A stretch of 64,000 bases of DNA, taken from the NCBI RefSeq assembly GCF_051020985.1, contig NC_135008.1, positions 5,332,001 to 5,396,000 of the forward strand, in the 5' to 3' direction. A program made the position numbers and the translations under genes. Shown piece after piece: positions 1 to 11,600 of the stretch. This DNA comes from Nomia melanderi. Its lineage: Eukaryota > Arthropoda > Insecta > Hymenoptera > Halictidae. The notes below the pieces were generated by a model. The model was not told the DNA's origin. It did no database searches and was given only the letters and a program-made list of their open reading frames with translations. Every line of letters begins with the position of its first letter. Within the stretch, counting starts at the first letter, position 1.

Positions 1-1889
1 CGGCGCGCTGGGATGTTTCTTTTACTCTTTATTATTTGGCCTTATTTTCCACATACCTCACCCGGTAAACCAGTTGGGCAGTGTTCGCCTTTCTTTCCAC
101 GACGCGAAACCTGTATTCAGCATACCACTTGCCGCGGCATGCGATTCAATAAGCGACTTTATAAACAGCTGAAACAAACATGCAACGAGCTTGTCTAGCA
201 AACCATAATAAACTCTCGGTGATCCTTGTTTCTTCTCCTCCCCCGTGCCCATTTTCGTTTTTCCCGCCGCCTAGCTCTCGTTTCCACCGCGAACGCTTAA
301 CGCGGAATATCGTTCGAACGGTTTCGCGGATTAATGCGAGACACGTGTATACATACGCGGCGAACGTGTAACTCCCGATTGCCGGGCTAAAGGAAAGGCT
401 GCGCGACCGGAGAAACGATTTTCGAGGTTGTACCGCCGATACGCGGAATGGGCGCTGATGAATATTGCATGTATCGCGGCGAGCGACTCCTATTTTATCG
501 CCGTAGCTAGGATTATTGTTATAAATAATGCTCGTCGATGCTGGTACCTATATGAATATTATTCTCGAACGATGGTAGCATCCTTGGGCTGTTCCTAGAG
601 ACTAAGTGTCCTTAGATTCGTCGAACACTGAATTTAATTGAAAGCACCATTAGATAGGCTTATACCCTGACAATCTACGAATCCTAGGAATTCCTAATAA
701 ATCTAAGAAAAGACACGATAGGCATTAAGAACGGCATAACTTAAAAGGCGGTTTACTTGGACTCGATAAATCCAAGAGCGAAACCGCTTATCTACGAATT
801 AAAGTTATTGCTTTCTCGTCGATATCTCTTATCTTTCGCACGGTCTCGGCCAGTCCTCGAAAGCTGAAATGTCCGAGACAGGGCGGACGAATCGTGCGTA
901 CAGCTCGTTCGTCTTGTGAACGAGGACAGCTTACTAGACCCTAATAAGCGTGATATATACTTCTCGCGGCGGTAAGTCGTACACCTCCGAGGTATTGGTT
1001 CGTAGGAAATATGGAAAAATGATCGCTGGAATCTGTGCCGTATCGGCGATCGCATCGCGAACGAGGATCGATGTATTGACCTTGTGCCGTGCGTGGGACG
1101 CGTTGGGAGTAGAACAGGTTCCGTTACACCTTTCAGCGTCCAACATTCCATCGAGCTCTGTCTGGTCATGCTCGTTTCTCTTTCCCTCCTTCCACCTCCT
1201 CGATCGCTTCTGCCTCTTCGTTCGGTCGTTTTTTGTTTTCCTCGGACGAAGAGGTTATTTCACACTTGCTCGTCGATGACCCGTCCGTCCGTCCGCCCGT
1301 CCGACCGGGTCGCCGCGCTGCGCTGTGTGTGGCGAGAACGGGAAAAGAAACTCGGCATACCTCCGGGCGACACTCGGTCGTATCAGTGACACTTATATTT
1401 GATTGCCTCTTACATTTACAATTGGTAAACACGCCGCCGAGTCGGGGACCTCGCGCCGAGGCGGCGTTCGCCTATTGGACATACAGGTGAAAAGAATCTC
1501 GGATCCGCGGCTGACCCGACACAGTTGTACACCAATCGAGAAAGTCAATGTTTCATCGGTTGTGCCCAGACATTGCCGATTACTCTTGTTAACGAGGTGT
1601 CTTCTGGTTTAGAGGATCGAACTCGAACGAATAGTAGTTATACAGCTCGTTCTCGATTTCGAGGAATTTTCCCTTTTTTTTCATCAGGAAGACACAACAC
1701 CGGCGATTCTTCTTCCGACAGAGCGCTCGTTACGCGGACATTGAATTTATGGAGAGCCGACCAGAAGACACCTCGAGAAATTAGAATAAAGGAAGAGAAG
1801 TAGAAGTACCAATAGCTGGTAATGGAAGATTATTCACTACTCAACGAATCCATTAATATCCGGAAGTATCAACGAATCACTCGGTCAAT
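1..1889. other. Left-edge intergenic DNA
   Basis: Lies beyond the putative cyclase poly(A) site. It contains short frames on both strands around 790-1390 and a CCGT repeat, but none shows a recognisable domain or splice pattern. I see no gene. Confidence 0.5.
1280..1306 (+). repeat. CCGT tetranucleotide repeat
   Basis: About six imperfect CCGT/CCGC units in a GC-rich patch beyond the 3' end of the cyclase gene. Confidence 0.55.
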
Positions 1890-1895
1890 TTTATT
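1890..1895 (-). promoter_or_regulatory. Candidate polyadenylation signal for sGC beta-1
   Basis: AATAAA on the minus strand about 590 nt past the stop; I see no closer AATAAA or ATTAAA. It would give a 3' UTR of about 600 nt. Position only; no transcript evidence. Confidence 0.35.
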
Positions 1896-2060
1896 GCTTA
1901 ATACTTATTCGAGAAGCTTCCCGCCGGGAATTGAAACGGCCGATCGAGTTCGTCGTGTGAGTATTCGAGCGTCGCAACGATTGAAGTAGGCCACCGTTTG
2001 CGAACGCCACGGAGTATAATGGAATGCAACGTTTCCGGAATGTTTTGATGAAATCGAAGC

Positions 2061-2303
2061 TTAACCCGGATGCGGGGTCAGCTTGACTCGATTCGATCCG
2101 TCGCGAACGAACGAACCGCGTTGTTTCCCATTGACGTGACAGCTGGAATCATCAACTGTCACGTTTATAAATATATCTCTAATATCTTCAAACAAAAATG
2201 CCCTTCTCCGTGCTACGAGGCTAAATGTTTCGCCGCGAGTCATACTGGCCCCGCGTCGCTGTCGCGTACATGTATATGGTCCGTCATCAGGTCAAAGGGT
2301 TAA
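2061..2303 (+). mobile_element. Possible old TTAA element
   Basis: TTAACCC at 2061 and GTCAAAGGGTTAA ending at 2303, 243 bp apart; the termini match only over the first bases. It would fall in the 3' UTR or just past the cyclase gene. Confidence 0.22.
2134..2164. repeat. Perfect 9-bp inverted repeat
   Basis: ACGTGACAG, 13-nt loop, CTGTCACGT. Lies about 320-350 nt past the cyclase stop, so it may be in its 3' UTR. Confidence 0.45.
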
Positions 2304-2483
2304 ATGGTCTCAGAAGTAAGAGTTATAAAACGTAGGTGCGAAGCTTTCGAATCTAGGTTCGCGTTCTCGTTTACGTATGTATAATTATTCGCGGTGTACC
2401 GGAACCATAAAAATCTGAACGTTCATCTAGAGCCAGTTTCGAGTCTTAAGAGTATTGCTACGATGACGTCGGTCATAGCGGAT

Positions 2484-2613
2484 TTACGGGCCCAGCGTCG
2501 TTTCCCTGGAGAGGAACCACACGTTCATGGGCTCCGACTTTCCCTTCATCGTCACCGGTCCTCTGTACTCCAGTAGGAATTGTGGGTCCTGGTTCTCGGG
2601 CATGCACAGGTAC
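2484..2613 (-). CDS. Gycbeta100B: sGC beta-1 last exon (residues 562-604 and stop)
   Basis: Encodes YLCMPENQDPQFLLEYRGPV, then TMKGKSEPMNVWFLSR and a tail of six residues (ETTLGP) before TAA. The tail is shorter than in vertebrates. Acceptor TCGCAG. It lies 5.9 kb from the previous exon, with another gene in between. Confidence 0.96.
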
Positions 2614-5600
2614 CTGCGACAAACGAACGGGAATATTAGTTGGTCCGTTAACAGTTCCGCGGACGTGAATGCTGTGACATTCAAATTTATAAGCCATATT
2701 ACGCACTTAATTCTACAGCCTTAATTTTTTGAAATTGTCACGCAACTCTCGGAGAACTGAATTCACATTTTCTCCATTTTCGCAGCTCAAAACTTTTACC
2801 GTCCGCGGACGTGTCAACGCGTTCATTGTAATGAGAATTTCGAGCGTTCTACATTTATTTCGTAAACAATGACAGATTTTATTCGAACGATTCGACAGCA
2901 TAGAGTATGTGATTTCATTTGTATTTTCAGTTGAGTTTGCGTTCGAATGGAGATACATCAAAATATAACGAAGATACTGCTGGCAGTCCTAAACACTTTC
3001 TTAACCGTAAGTACATTCGTGATTTATCAGCGAATAGTTCAACCCGAAAGAACGTTAATTCACTTACAGTGTCATGCAAAGTCGCGACCGTGCGCTCGGG
3101 ATTTTATCGCGCCATAAATTCACGAACTCTCAACGCCCCATCCTTTGTAGCATTTACTGCGTTATAATTCAATGAAAGATTCCGAACGGTTCGATTGCGT
3201 GCAAGCCACTTTCTCCGCGGACCACTATTCCCCGACACCGACGGACCTTTGCCCGACTATTTATCGATAGAAAAAGTAACATTGAAAAGATCGATGGCCC
3301 TCCGATGTTCTCGATACGAAGGGGAATGGTAGCCCGGCTACAGTCATTAAAACATCTTTCCAAGTTGTTCTTAATTGCGATTCCTCGGCGTTCGGTTTCC
3401 CCGACGCAAACACGAGAGAGACGGCGTAGGAACGTTTCCAGCGCTGTTTACCGTGCGGCAGTTTCATTTGCAGAAACGTCAGCCACCCGGCGAACCGCGG
3501 GACATTTTCTTGAAATGACTTCGATTAGACTCATGAAATGCCACGCGACCCCAAACGTATTACACGGTAAATGGCACGCCGGGAATACCGTTCGAGTATT
3601 TACTCGCGGAGCGTCGAGACAGCCGCTCGAAAACCGCAACCGCGAGAAGTATCCGCGCAATTTAGCGCCGCGATCGCGCTATAAATTTCCGAGACGATGG
3701 GAATCGCTAATCGCCGGCAGCCGACGTGCCCGGTTAATTGGCCATGTTTATCCGCCACGGGCCTGGTCCCGTGCTCGCGAAGGGGGCGAGCCACGGAAAC
3801 CTTTGAAATACTTATTTAACACCTAATCGAATTAGCCTTCCGCCGTTCCCCGGGCGTTCCTCGTGTCGGCTATCATTCTTGGGCCGAGAGCGGGACGGAC
3901 TCGTGTCTACGACGTGAAATTAGTGCATGTCGCTGGTCGCGAGTTGCCGTTTTAATCGGGAAAGATGGAGGTGCTGATAGATTGCTATTTCGACAGGCTG
4001 TTCGCCGAAATGGATCGCAGCTGCCTCGCGTCCAGGTACAAAAGGCGCGAGATGGTCAGCTACTTCTCGGACGTGATAAACAGTTGCTCGCAAGGTAAAC
4101 GAACGAAACACGACGATACTTTTTCGACGATCTCCGCGGGACGCGAGATTAATCCAGAAATCATGGGGCGAAGCCATTCGAGTTTACCGTACGCCTAACG
4201 GTGATATAGGCAGGCCCGAGTCGAACTGTCGACGCAGCTGTGTAGATTTTCCGAGCCAGTGGCCGCCAGGTTCGTGTCGGACGGCTCGATAGAAATTCTA
4301 TTGTGCGACCATGAAAGTGATTCGATCGGGGATAGCGGAAGGAAAGTGATACCGGTGTAATGCTAGACGCGGGAGAAACTTGCGCATCGGCGCGCCGCGC
4401 GATTCGGCTTTCTTCGAAAAATTATGCAAAACACTGGCCGGGGAACGCGCGATCGAAAGTATCGGCGCGCCGAGGAAAAAGTGCCGCCCGTTCGATCGTG
4501 TATCCTGTGTCGCAGAAATATTCACAGGTTGCCGAGGTAACATTCAATGCGCCGCTCAAGGTCGCCGCGGCTTCACGCTGCCGCGTTCTCTCGCGGAAAC
4601 TCGGAAACGGCGGAGACTGTAAAGTCGGGGAAACGAGACTGATGAGCTCATTTTCTATTTAATTCCACTCTTCTCGAATTTTTAATAGTACCTCCTGACA
4701 TTCAACGTCTGTCAGTCTAAAACTGAAATTAGAATTTCCACGGGTTTCCTCTCATTGTAGAATATTAAGTTTCTACTGACTACTGCATAGCCTCTAGATT
4801 GTTTTATCAAACTTAACATCTAGCCCTATAATTTATTTCTTAGCTACGATCGACGTAACTACTTCATCCTTAATAATTCATTAGTAAGAGGCGCAATTTT
4901 TATGATTATTCTATATCTACTTCAACGTTTCACGATTAATAGTAGAATAACAATATTTAATTCACATTTAAAGATACAAACGACACTTAGATTTCTCAAA
5001 TTCAATTTGAAATTATCGTCACGATACTGTAAATGAAGAGGTTGACAAGTGCTCAATCGAATAAATGATAACCGAATCGTTCTCTGTACGCAGCGGAGAA
5101 CCTGGACAAGCAAGACGTCTGCGAGAGGATAGTGATGTCCGCCCTCCGCTACCACAACATCGCGATGATGCAGAACGGTTACGTGTGCATGCTGGGGAAG
5201 TTCCACAACGTTCTCTACGTAGCGGCGAAGCTCTGTTACGACTGGAACTTGGAGAACAACGAGGTCGTCTCTCGACTGTTGAACGACATATTCTACTGCG
5301 AGAAGACCTTCGAGAGGATCATGGTGGGCGCGATATTCGGCACGCGGGTCACCCACTTCCTGTCCGGCTGGAAGAGCGACTTCGAAGATCGCGAGGAGAA
5401 CATACGAGCGTTGGTGTACTTCCTGCACCACGCGACGCTCGGCCGTCTCGAATACCGCTGCGAATCTTCGGCCGTCAAGAGACGCCTGATCGACGTCCCC
5501 ATGGAATCTTACGGGCAGGCGTGGCCGTTGAGGGTGGCCATTCAGCACGGCTCCCCGGACATCCTGCTCGTGATGCTGCGTTACGGCGCTTCGGTCGAGT

Positions 5601-8600
5601 CCGATAAAATCGCTCCTTCGCCGCTGGAAATGCTGCTAACCAAGCTGAACGAGTACGATCTCCAGCCGGGCCAAGGCGAAGTCATCTATCCGGAGCACTT
5701 GCTCGTCTGCCTGCGGCTGGTGCTGAGGACCGTCACCACCGCGTTCGTCAAAACGCCCAGCCACATCGCCGAGCAGAGCGGTGTCTTCAGCATCTCCTTA
5801 TACGAGCAATATCCGAACCTCGTGGAACGTAACCTGGTCCCGCCCGAACGAAGCGGTCTAAGCCCGCCGGAATTGAGGCACTTATGCAGATGCTGCATCA
5901 GAGAGACGATGTTCGCCAACTGGGCTTTACCGCACGGCATCAAGGCTCTGCAGATCCCGGAGTCGCTGAAGAACTACCTGGACCTTCTCTGCGACTGATA
6001 TTCATCGACTTAACGCTGGGACTATTCGACTTCTTCGATTCCTTTTATCGGAACTACGAGACTGTGTTTATTGAGATTTTCGTTGACTTCGGTTTGAGTT
6101 TTGTTGGATTAGTTTCTTTAGTAGTTTTTTTTGGAGAAGTATGTTTTTAAGTATTTCGAAAATAGGAATCAGGAATGAGTCATTCTGACTCATCTCATGG
6201 TTCCAGCGTTAATAACGTTACGCGGGTACGGAAGAGAAGGGGAGGGATATAAATAGGATTTTATACTGATGCCAAAGATGCAAGCTAGTCCGATTAAACG
6301 AAGGCCTGGCTCGTACGTATTTTTTCATGTATCGGAAAGAATGAAAGTAAATTCTCGCGAACCTATTACCTCTCTCCATTCGCCGGCGAGAATGGGTGTC
6401 TCTAGATTTAGCTCTCTAGAAGTACAGGTTGCCCGTGTTCCGGAACAGTCTCGAAGTTCGCCGAAGCCGTAATCGAAACGGTCGTTCGACGAATCGCCCG
6501 ACACGATCGAGCGGAGTCAAGTTTCGCAATTCGACGCGCGAAATGCGTGCGTCCGCTGAAAGTACCGGTAACAGTGTCTCGGAGTTCCAGCTAACTTTTC
6601 AATGGAATTTCTTCCGAGTGTCCTCTAAACCGACGAACTCCTTGATCGGTCGGGGACAATGAGACAACTATACGAATTGCTATAAAAAGCCGCTCAACTT
6701 TTTCCGGTTTATCCTTGAAATCCTCTGTTCAACCTCGCGGGGATATTCACGGGGTTCGATTAAACGGAATAGATTGCAACCGGTGGATTCGTTTCCGCGA
6801 GATAAACGAACGGAACGGACGGTGAAACTGCGTGCAATGGGATCATCGTCGCAGATACGATACGTTCGACTGGAAAGTTCGCTGGGAAATTGTTTGGCCA
6901 GACGTAAGTCCGAGGATCGCCGAAAGGAAGTGACCTTTCCGCGTGATCTCCGCAGTCCGAAGACGATCTTTGTCAACTAAAGGGAAAGTCAGGTTCAATG
7001 GGTTCACGATAATTGCGAGCCGCGATAGTGTGAGTCTAATGAGTCCCCGGAGAGAGGAGAAACTGTGTTCGAAGTAAGAATGCTGAACGGCAGTGTCCAC
7101 ATGCGTCGCTTCCGCGAACGTCGACTTCCACCTTTACGTAAGAAAAGTCCTCGTCGAGTCGACCATGAATGATCCCCTGCCGAATACGGACAGATCCGAA
7201 TAAAGCGTGCCATTATTCATCTAAATTCATCGGAGCCGAGGGAGAAATGATTTTTCTATAAAATTCGGATCGCAGTTGCTGCAGTTTCGTTATTATTACG
7301 AAACACCGGGGGGGGGGGGGGGGGAGTTAATCGACGAGAGTAGATAGCCGCGTTGAAGCTCATAAATCCTCCGGACCATTTGACGGGAAAGTGATAAATT
7401 TGATTTTCCATTTTTCATCCGAGTCTCCGGAGACATTTAATGAATTCGACCGGGCGCTCGACGGTCGATTGGTCAATCAGAAGCCGCCGGCCCCTCGACC
7501 GGTCGCAGCGGCCGCGAAACACTCGGGAGGTCGGTCGACAAGCGTTATAATTGCGTGGATATAAATGCCGTTTCGCATTAAATTTTACTCCCGGGGAACC
7601 GGATGAATTTCCCAGAGGGTTGTCAACCGACGCAGTCCCGGCAGGATTTTCCTCTGTCCGGTCGCGTAATTGAATTACCCGATCCATAAACAATTCATCG
7701 GCACGGTAATGACAACGGGCTTGATCAGCCATAATTTGTTATCGATTCCAGCCTAGGTTTCGATACGTTCGAACCACTCGGGGGCCTCGTTTCGGTCGAA
7801 GAACGTAAACGAGGAATATCGATATTCCGAACGAAAAGAAATACACGGTGACGGAGCGGTGGAAGAGCGCCGCCGGCAGTAAAGAAATAGATCGGATTAT
7901 AAGATAACACTCTATATACGTATTTATGTTATTGTATCGCGGTGTTCCAGTATAAGAAGCAATTCAACCCCCCGGAGTCCAATAAAAGGAGCTCTTAACA
8001 TAAATATCGAGTTTCAAGACGCTTCCAAGTTACAGTAATTTTTACACTCGACCAGCTTATATCTGCTTGCATCCCCATTATCTCCGCGGAATGACCATAT
8101 TTCGTTTCGGTAACAAGGCCATCCTATTATCGATCGTTTCTCGCGTTCGCGGCCTCTTTGAAGGCGCTGTAAACAATTTCATGGCCTGCCAACAGCGTAT
8201 CGCGTCCAACGAATTCGCCGCGACTCGTAAATCGGGGGCGAGCGAGTAACGCGTTCGCGGGAACTTCGAATTCGAAAGTGGAGCTAACGAAGAAACACTC
8301 CGCGCCATTAAAACGGAATCTATTTACACGGTGACCAATAAAATCGCGCAACCGTAATTTCCTGCACTCCGGACCTCTCTGAAGTCTGAAGTATTTGCCA
8401 ACTTAGTAAAAGCACATCTGTTCCGAACTATTTCGCGATACGTACGAACGAATTGTATTCTTTGCAGTCACAGTCGAACATTGAGAAGTGGATCAACGAA
8501 GGAGACAAGGACCCGAGGTTATCAATTTAATCAGTACCTGTACGCGTCTTCGGAGACGTTTATTTTGCCGGGCTCGCCAGTGGTCTCCGTTCGGCTGGTC

Positions 8601-11600
8601 AGGTTCACCGTGTTCCCAAACAGGCAGTAACGAGGCATGCGGTGGCCAATTACTCCAGTTACGACCTCGCCGCTGTGGATCCCGATGGTGATTTTCTGCG
8701 GAACAGTTCGCCGTTCGCTTATCAGCCGGATCTTCTCGTGAAACGACACTGTGCAGTCGCGTCACGTCGCGCGCGTTAAACGTCCACCGGCGGAAGCTTT
8801 CGCGTAGGAACAGGAAGAGCGCGTTCAGGAAGACGAACAACACTCTTTTTACGGATTAATCGAATGCGCGAGATCGCCGGGAACGCGATTGAAAACTCGG
8901 GTCGCGGACGGCGATCGTTTATTTGATTCTTGTTTCGTTTCATTCGTCGAACGGACCGCTTCGAGTCGAAGCGAAAAATTCCACGGTCGGACGAGTTTCG
9001 CACTCGTTACATCTTCGTTAAGCCGAAGACGGTGCTTTAATAGATTTCCTATATCTCGCAAGCGACCGGCCAAGAAAATCCGTTCCGCGAAGTTCCCGGG
9101 GATAATGGACGATTCATGTAAATTGTAACAGTGATAAATCGAGGGTGGGATTCCTGTTGTTCGGTTCGTTGTAACGAATGACGTCCGAAAAAATATAGGG
9201 ATCGCGCGAAACGAAGTAACAATATATCGTGACTTACCACCGGCTCGCCATCGATCTTCACTTCGTCCGCGGCGAGATCCATCATATCCAGTGCCAACCG
9301 GGCGATGCATCGTGCATGGCAACGACATGGTTCCGGTAATCCGCTCACGGCCATGTATTTGTCACCAACAGTTTCGACCTAGTCCGACCAAAGTGGATCA
9401 GTGCTAACAAGCCTTCCCCTAAATTCGAATATATATCCGTTGTGCGCGAATGATAATTCAGCCGGCTAATACAGTCGCCCGATTGAGATTTACAATGGCG
9501 ACGTCCCGCGACACAGCGGTGCGCTATCTCCTTTCGAACAGATATTAGCGGAGACTGAATCAGCGCAACTCCGTAATGTTAAATGACCCGGCGCGTCAAC
9601 TTCGCTTAATCTACATTCATTACCCTGCACCGACTGAAGTAGTTACAGGATTCTACAATTCGATAGCGAACTCCAGCGAACGTCGCGTCTACGGAAACTT
9701 CGTGTCGTCACCGTCTCGAGACGAAGTCGATGCTGCCGATCGATTGCCAATCGAAATGAAAGCTTGTAGAAAGTTCCTTTTTCCACGATCCCCAACACGT
9801 TGAATGCCATGGGCCAGATTACTATAATTCACTCAGTTAAACTATGATTATTTGAAAAGATTTGTATATTGTAAATAATGCTGCCTAATGCGGTGACGTT
9901 CAGACAGCGTGAACATGCAATAATAATAATGCAGTTCAATCGAATGATTTAATATCATATCTTTTCCATTTTCTGTAGTTTCCTCTGTAAAATCATGCGG
10001 TATTCAACGTGTTAAATTCTATCCGCTAACAGCGATAACCAGAAAATATGCGAATTATTCCGCGGAACTTTTATAACTTTTTAAAGAATCGGCACGTTCG
10101 AATGTCTATAAAACTGCAGCTACCGAGGATGTTTTGTCTGAATTTATTGTCTGATCGACGGGTTTACGGGGCCGAGAGACTATAAACTCTCACCTTATAG
10201 ACGTTCGGATTCTTCTTCGGGTCGGTTAGCACGTCGAACGCGGTGTACAGTTGATTGAGCATATTCACGATCTTCATAGCGCCGCTGGAGTCGGTGTGCG
10301 CAGCGCAGTACGCCCCGAAACCGACGATTCCGGAGAACAACAGCGTCACGCAGTCGTACTTCTTCGCTGGGACCGGTCTGGAATGTCTGAGCTCGTTCGC
10401 CACGGAAATTGGCAGCACCGAGTACAACAACCTGTTGGCCGGGCAAATTTTTTCGGTTACGAGGAAGTGCAGGGGACGGACTTCAAAGAAAACTGTACGG
10501 TTAAAAATAGCCGAAGGATCGAAGAAAGGGTAGCCTTTCTACCGAAAAGACTTAGAGCAGGTTTTCGTCGTTTCAAGGAAGATGTCTGTACGCAAAAAAA
10601 AACATCAAATATAAACCGTTCGATTTTTCACCTGAATTTCCGTGTTTCTTACTTATATTACCCATAAAACGGAATAGCAGTTTTGATGCTTTCGCCATAA
10701 AACAGTTTTCAATTTTCCTCGGAGAACTTTCGGAGACCGTCGGTGTATTTCTGAAATGGTATCTGGTTATCGGCGAAGATACAGCGCCCGGTATTTACTG
10801 TTCGACCCAAACATCGTCGAAACAGGCGACGTTTAAGGAAGACACCGTTCCCCCGCGACAGCGGGAAAAAAGTGCGATCCAATTTCCGGCGGGGAAGAGT
10901 ATCCTGTCAAGAAAGAAATTCCAGGGCGGCGGAGAGCGCGGCCTTCGCCGGCCAGAATTGCGTCAGGATAAACGTCTAACGAGGCCAATGGGGATTTCCT
11001 TAATCAGAAAATTACACCGACGGAAATCCTTACCTGTCGGTCTTCTGCTTCTCTCCGTCGAGCTCGTGATACGTCTGCTGCAATTTATCGGTAAGCCATT
11101 CCAGGTTCCTCGTTAATTTGTAATCAGCCTCGAATTGCTCCGACATCAGTACGAGATCTCTGGTGGCGTCGTGAAGAGGGATGTCGCTCAGGTAGAGGCC
11201 CCGCCTGACGATCCGCGCCGCGAAAACGAACAAAAATGGAGCGATGATTCCGCGTGGATTTAGAAAAACAGGCGGTCGCGCGATCGACGGAAGTCGGATA
11301 CGGTAGACATTCCATCGGGACGTTTCCAAATTAGTTTTTAATCGTCGACTATCAATTCAGAAGTGGTTAAAGCCTGACGGTCGCAATAATTAACGGCGAC
11401 TAGATCCTCGTATCCAGTAATTTCTAAAAATAGTCACCACGTTCCTCGGCGTCGTCATCGTGCGTTAATCGTTCGCGTTTGGAGTCGGGCATTAAATCAT
11501 TCTGATGGGGGAACGAAGGAGACAGAGAGAAGAAAACGGCGGACAGGAGTGACCGTTGCAGCGCAATAAACCAACGCGATAATTTGCGTTTCGCGCGCCC

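Larger units (their letters stand above)
5999..8537. other. Cyclase last intron, segment downstream of the nested gene
   Basis: Contains the ASB17-like 3' UTR, the hairpin and G run at 7284-7324, and otherwise no coding signal. Confidence 0.5.

Noticed and set aside
5132..5998. Treating the second ASB17-like exon as a stand-alone 288-residue gene
   Set aside because: The frame continues upstream to a CAG acceptor and joins in phase with the exon at 3965-4094, which has a proper start with an upstream in-frame stop.
8531..8749. Extending cyclase exon 13 upstream to an ATG at 8749
   Set aside because: The residues before KITIGIH are unlike any cyclase, and a CAG acceptor sits exactly at the conserved boundary.
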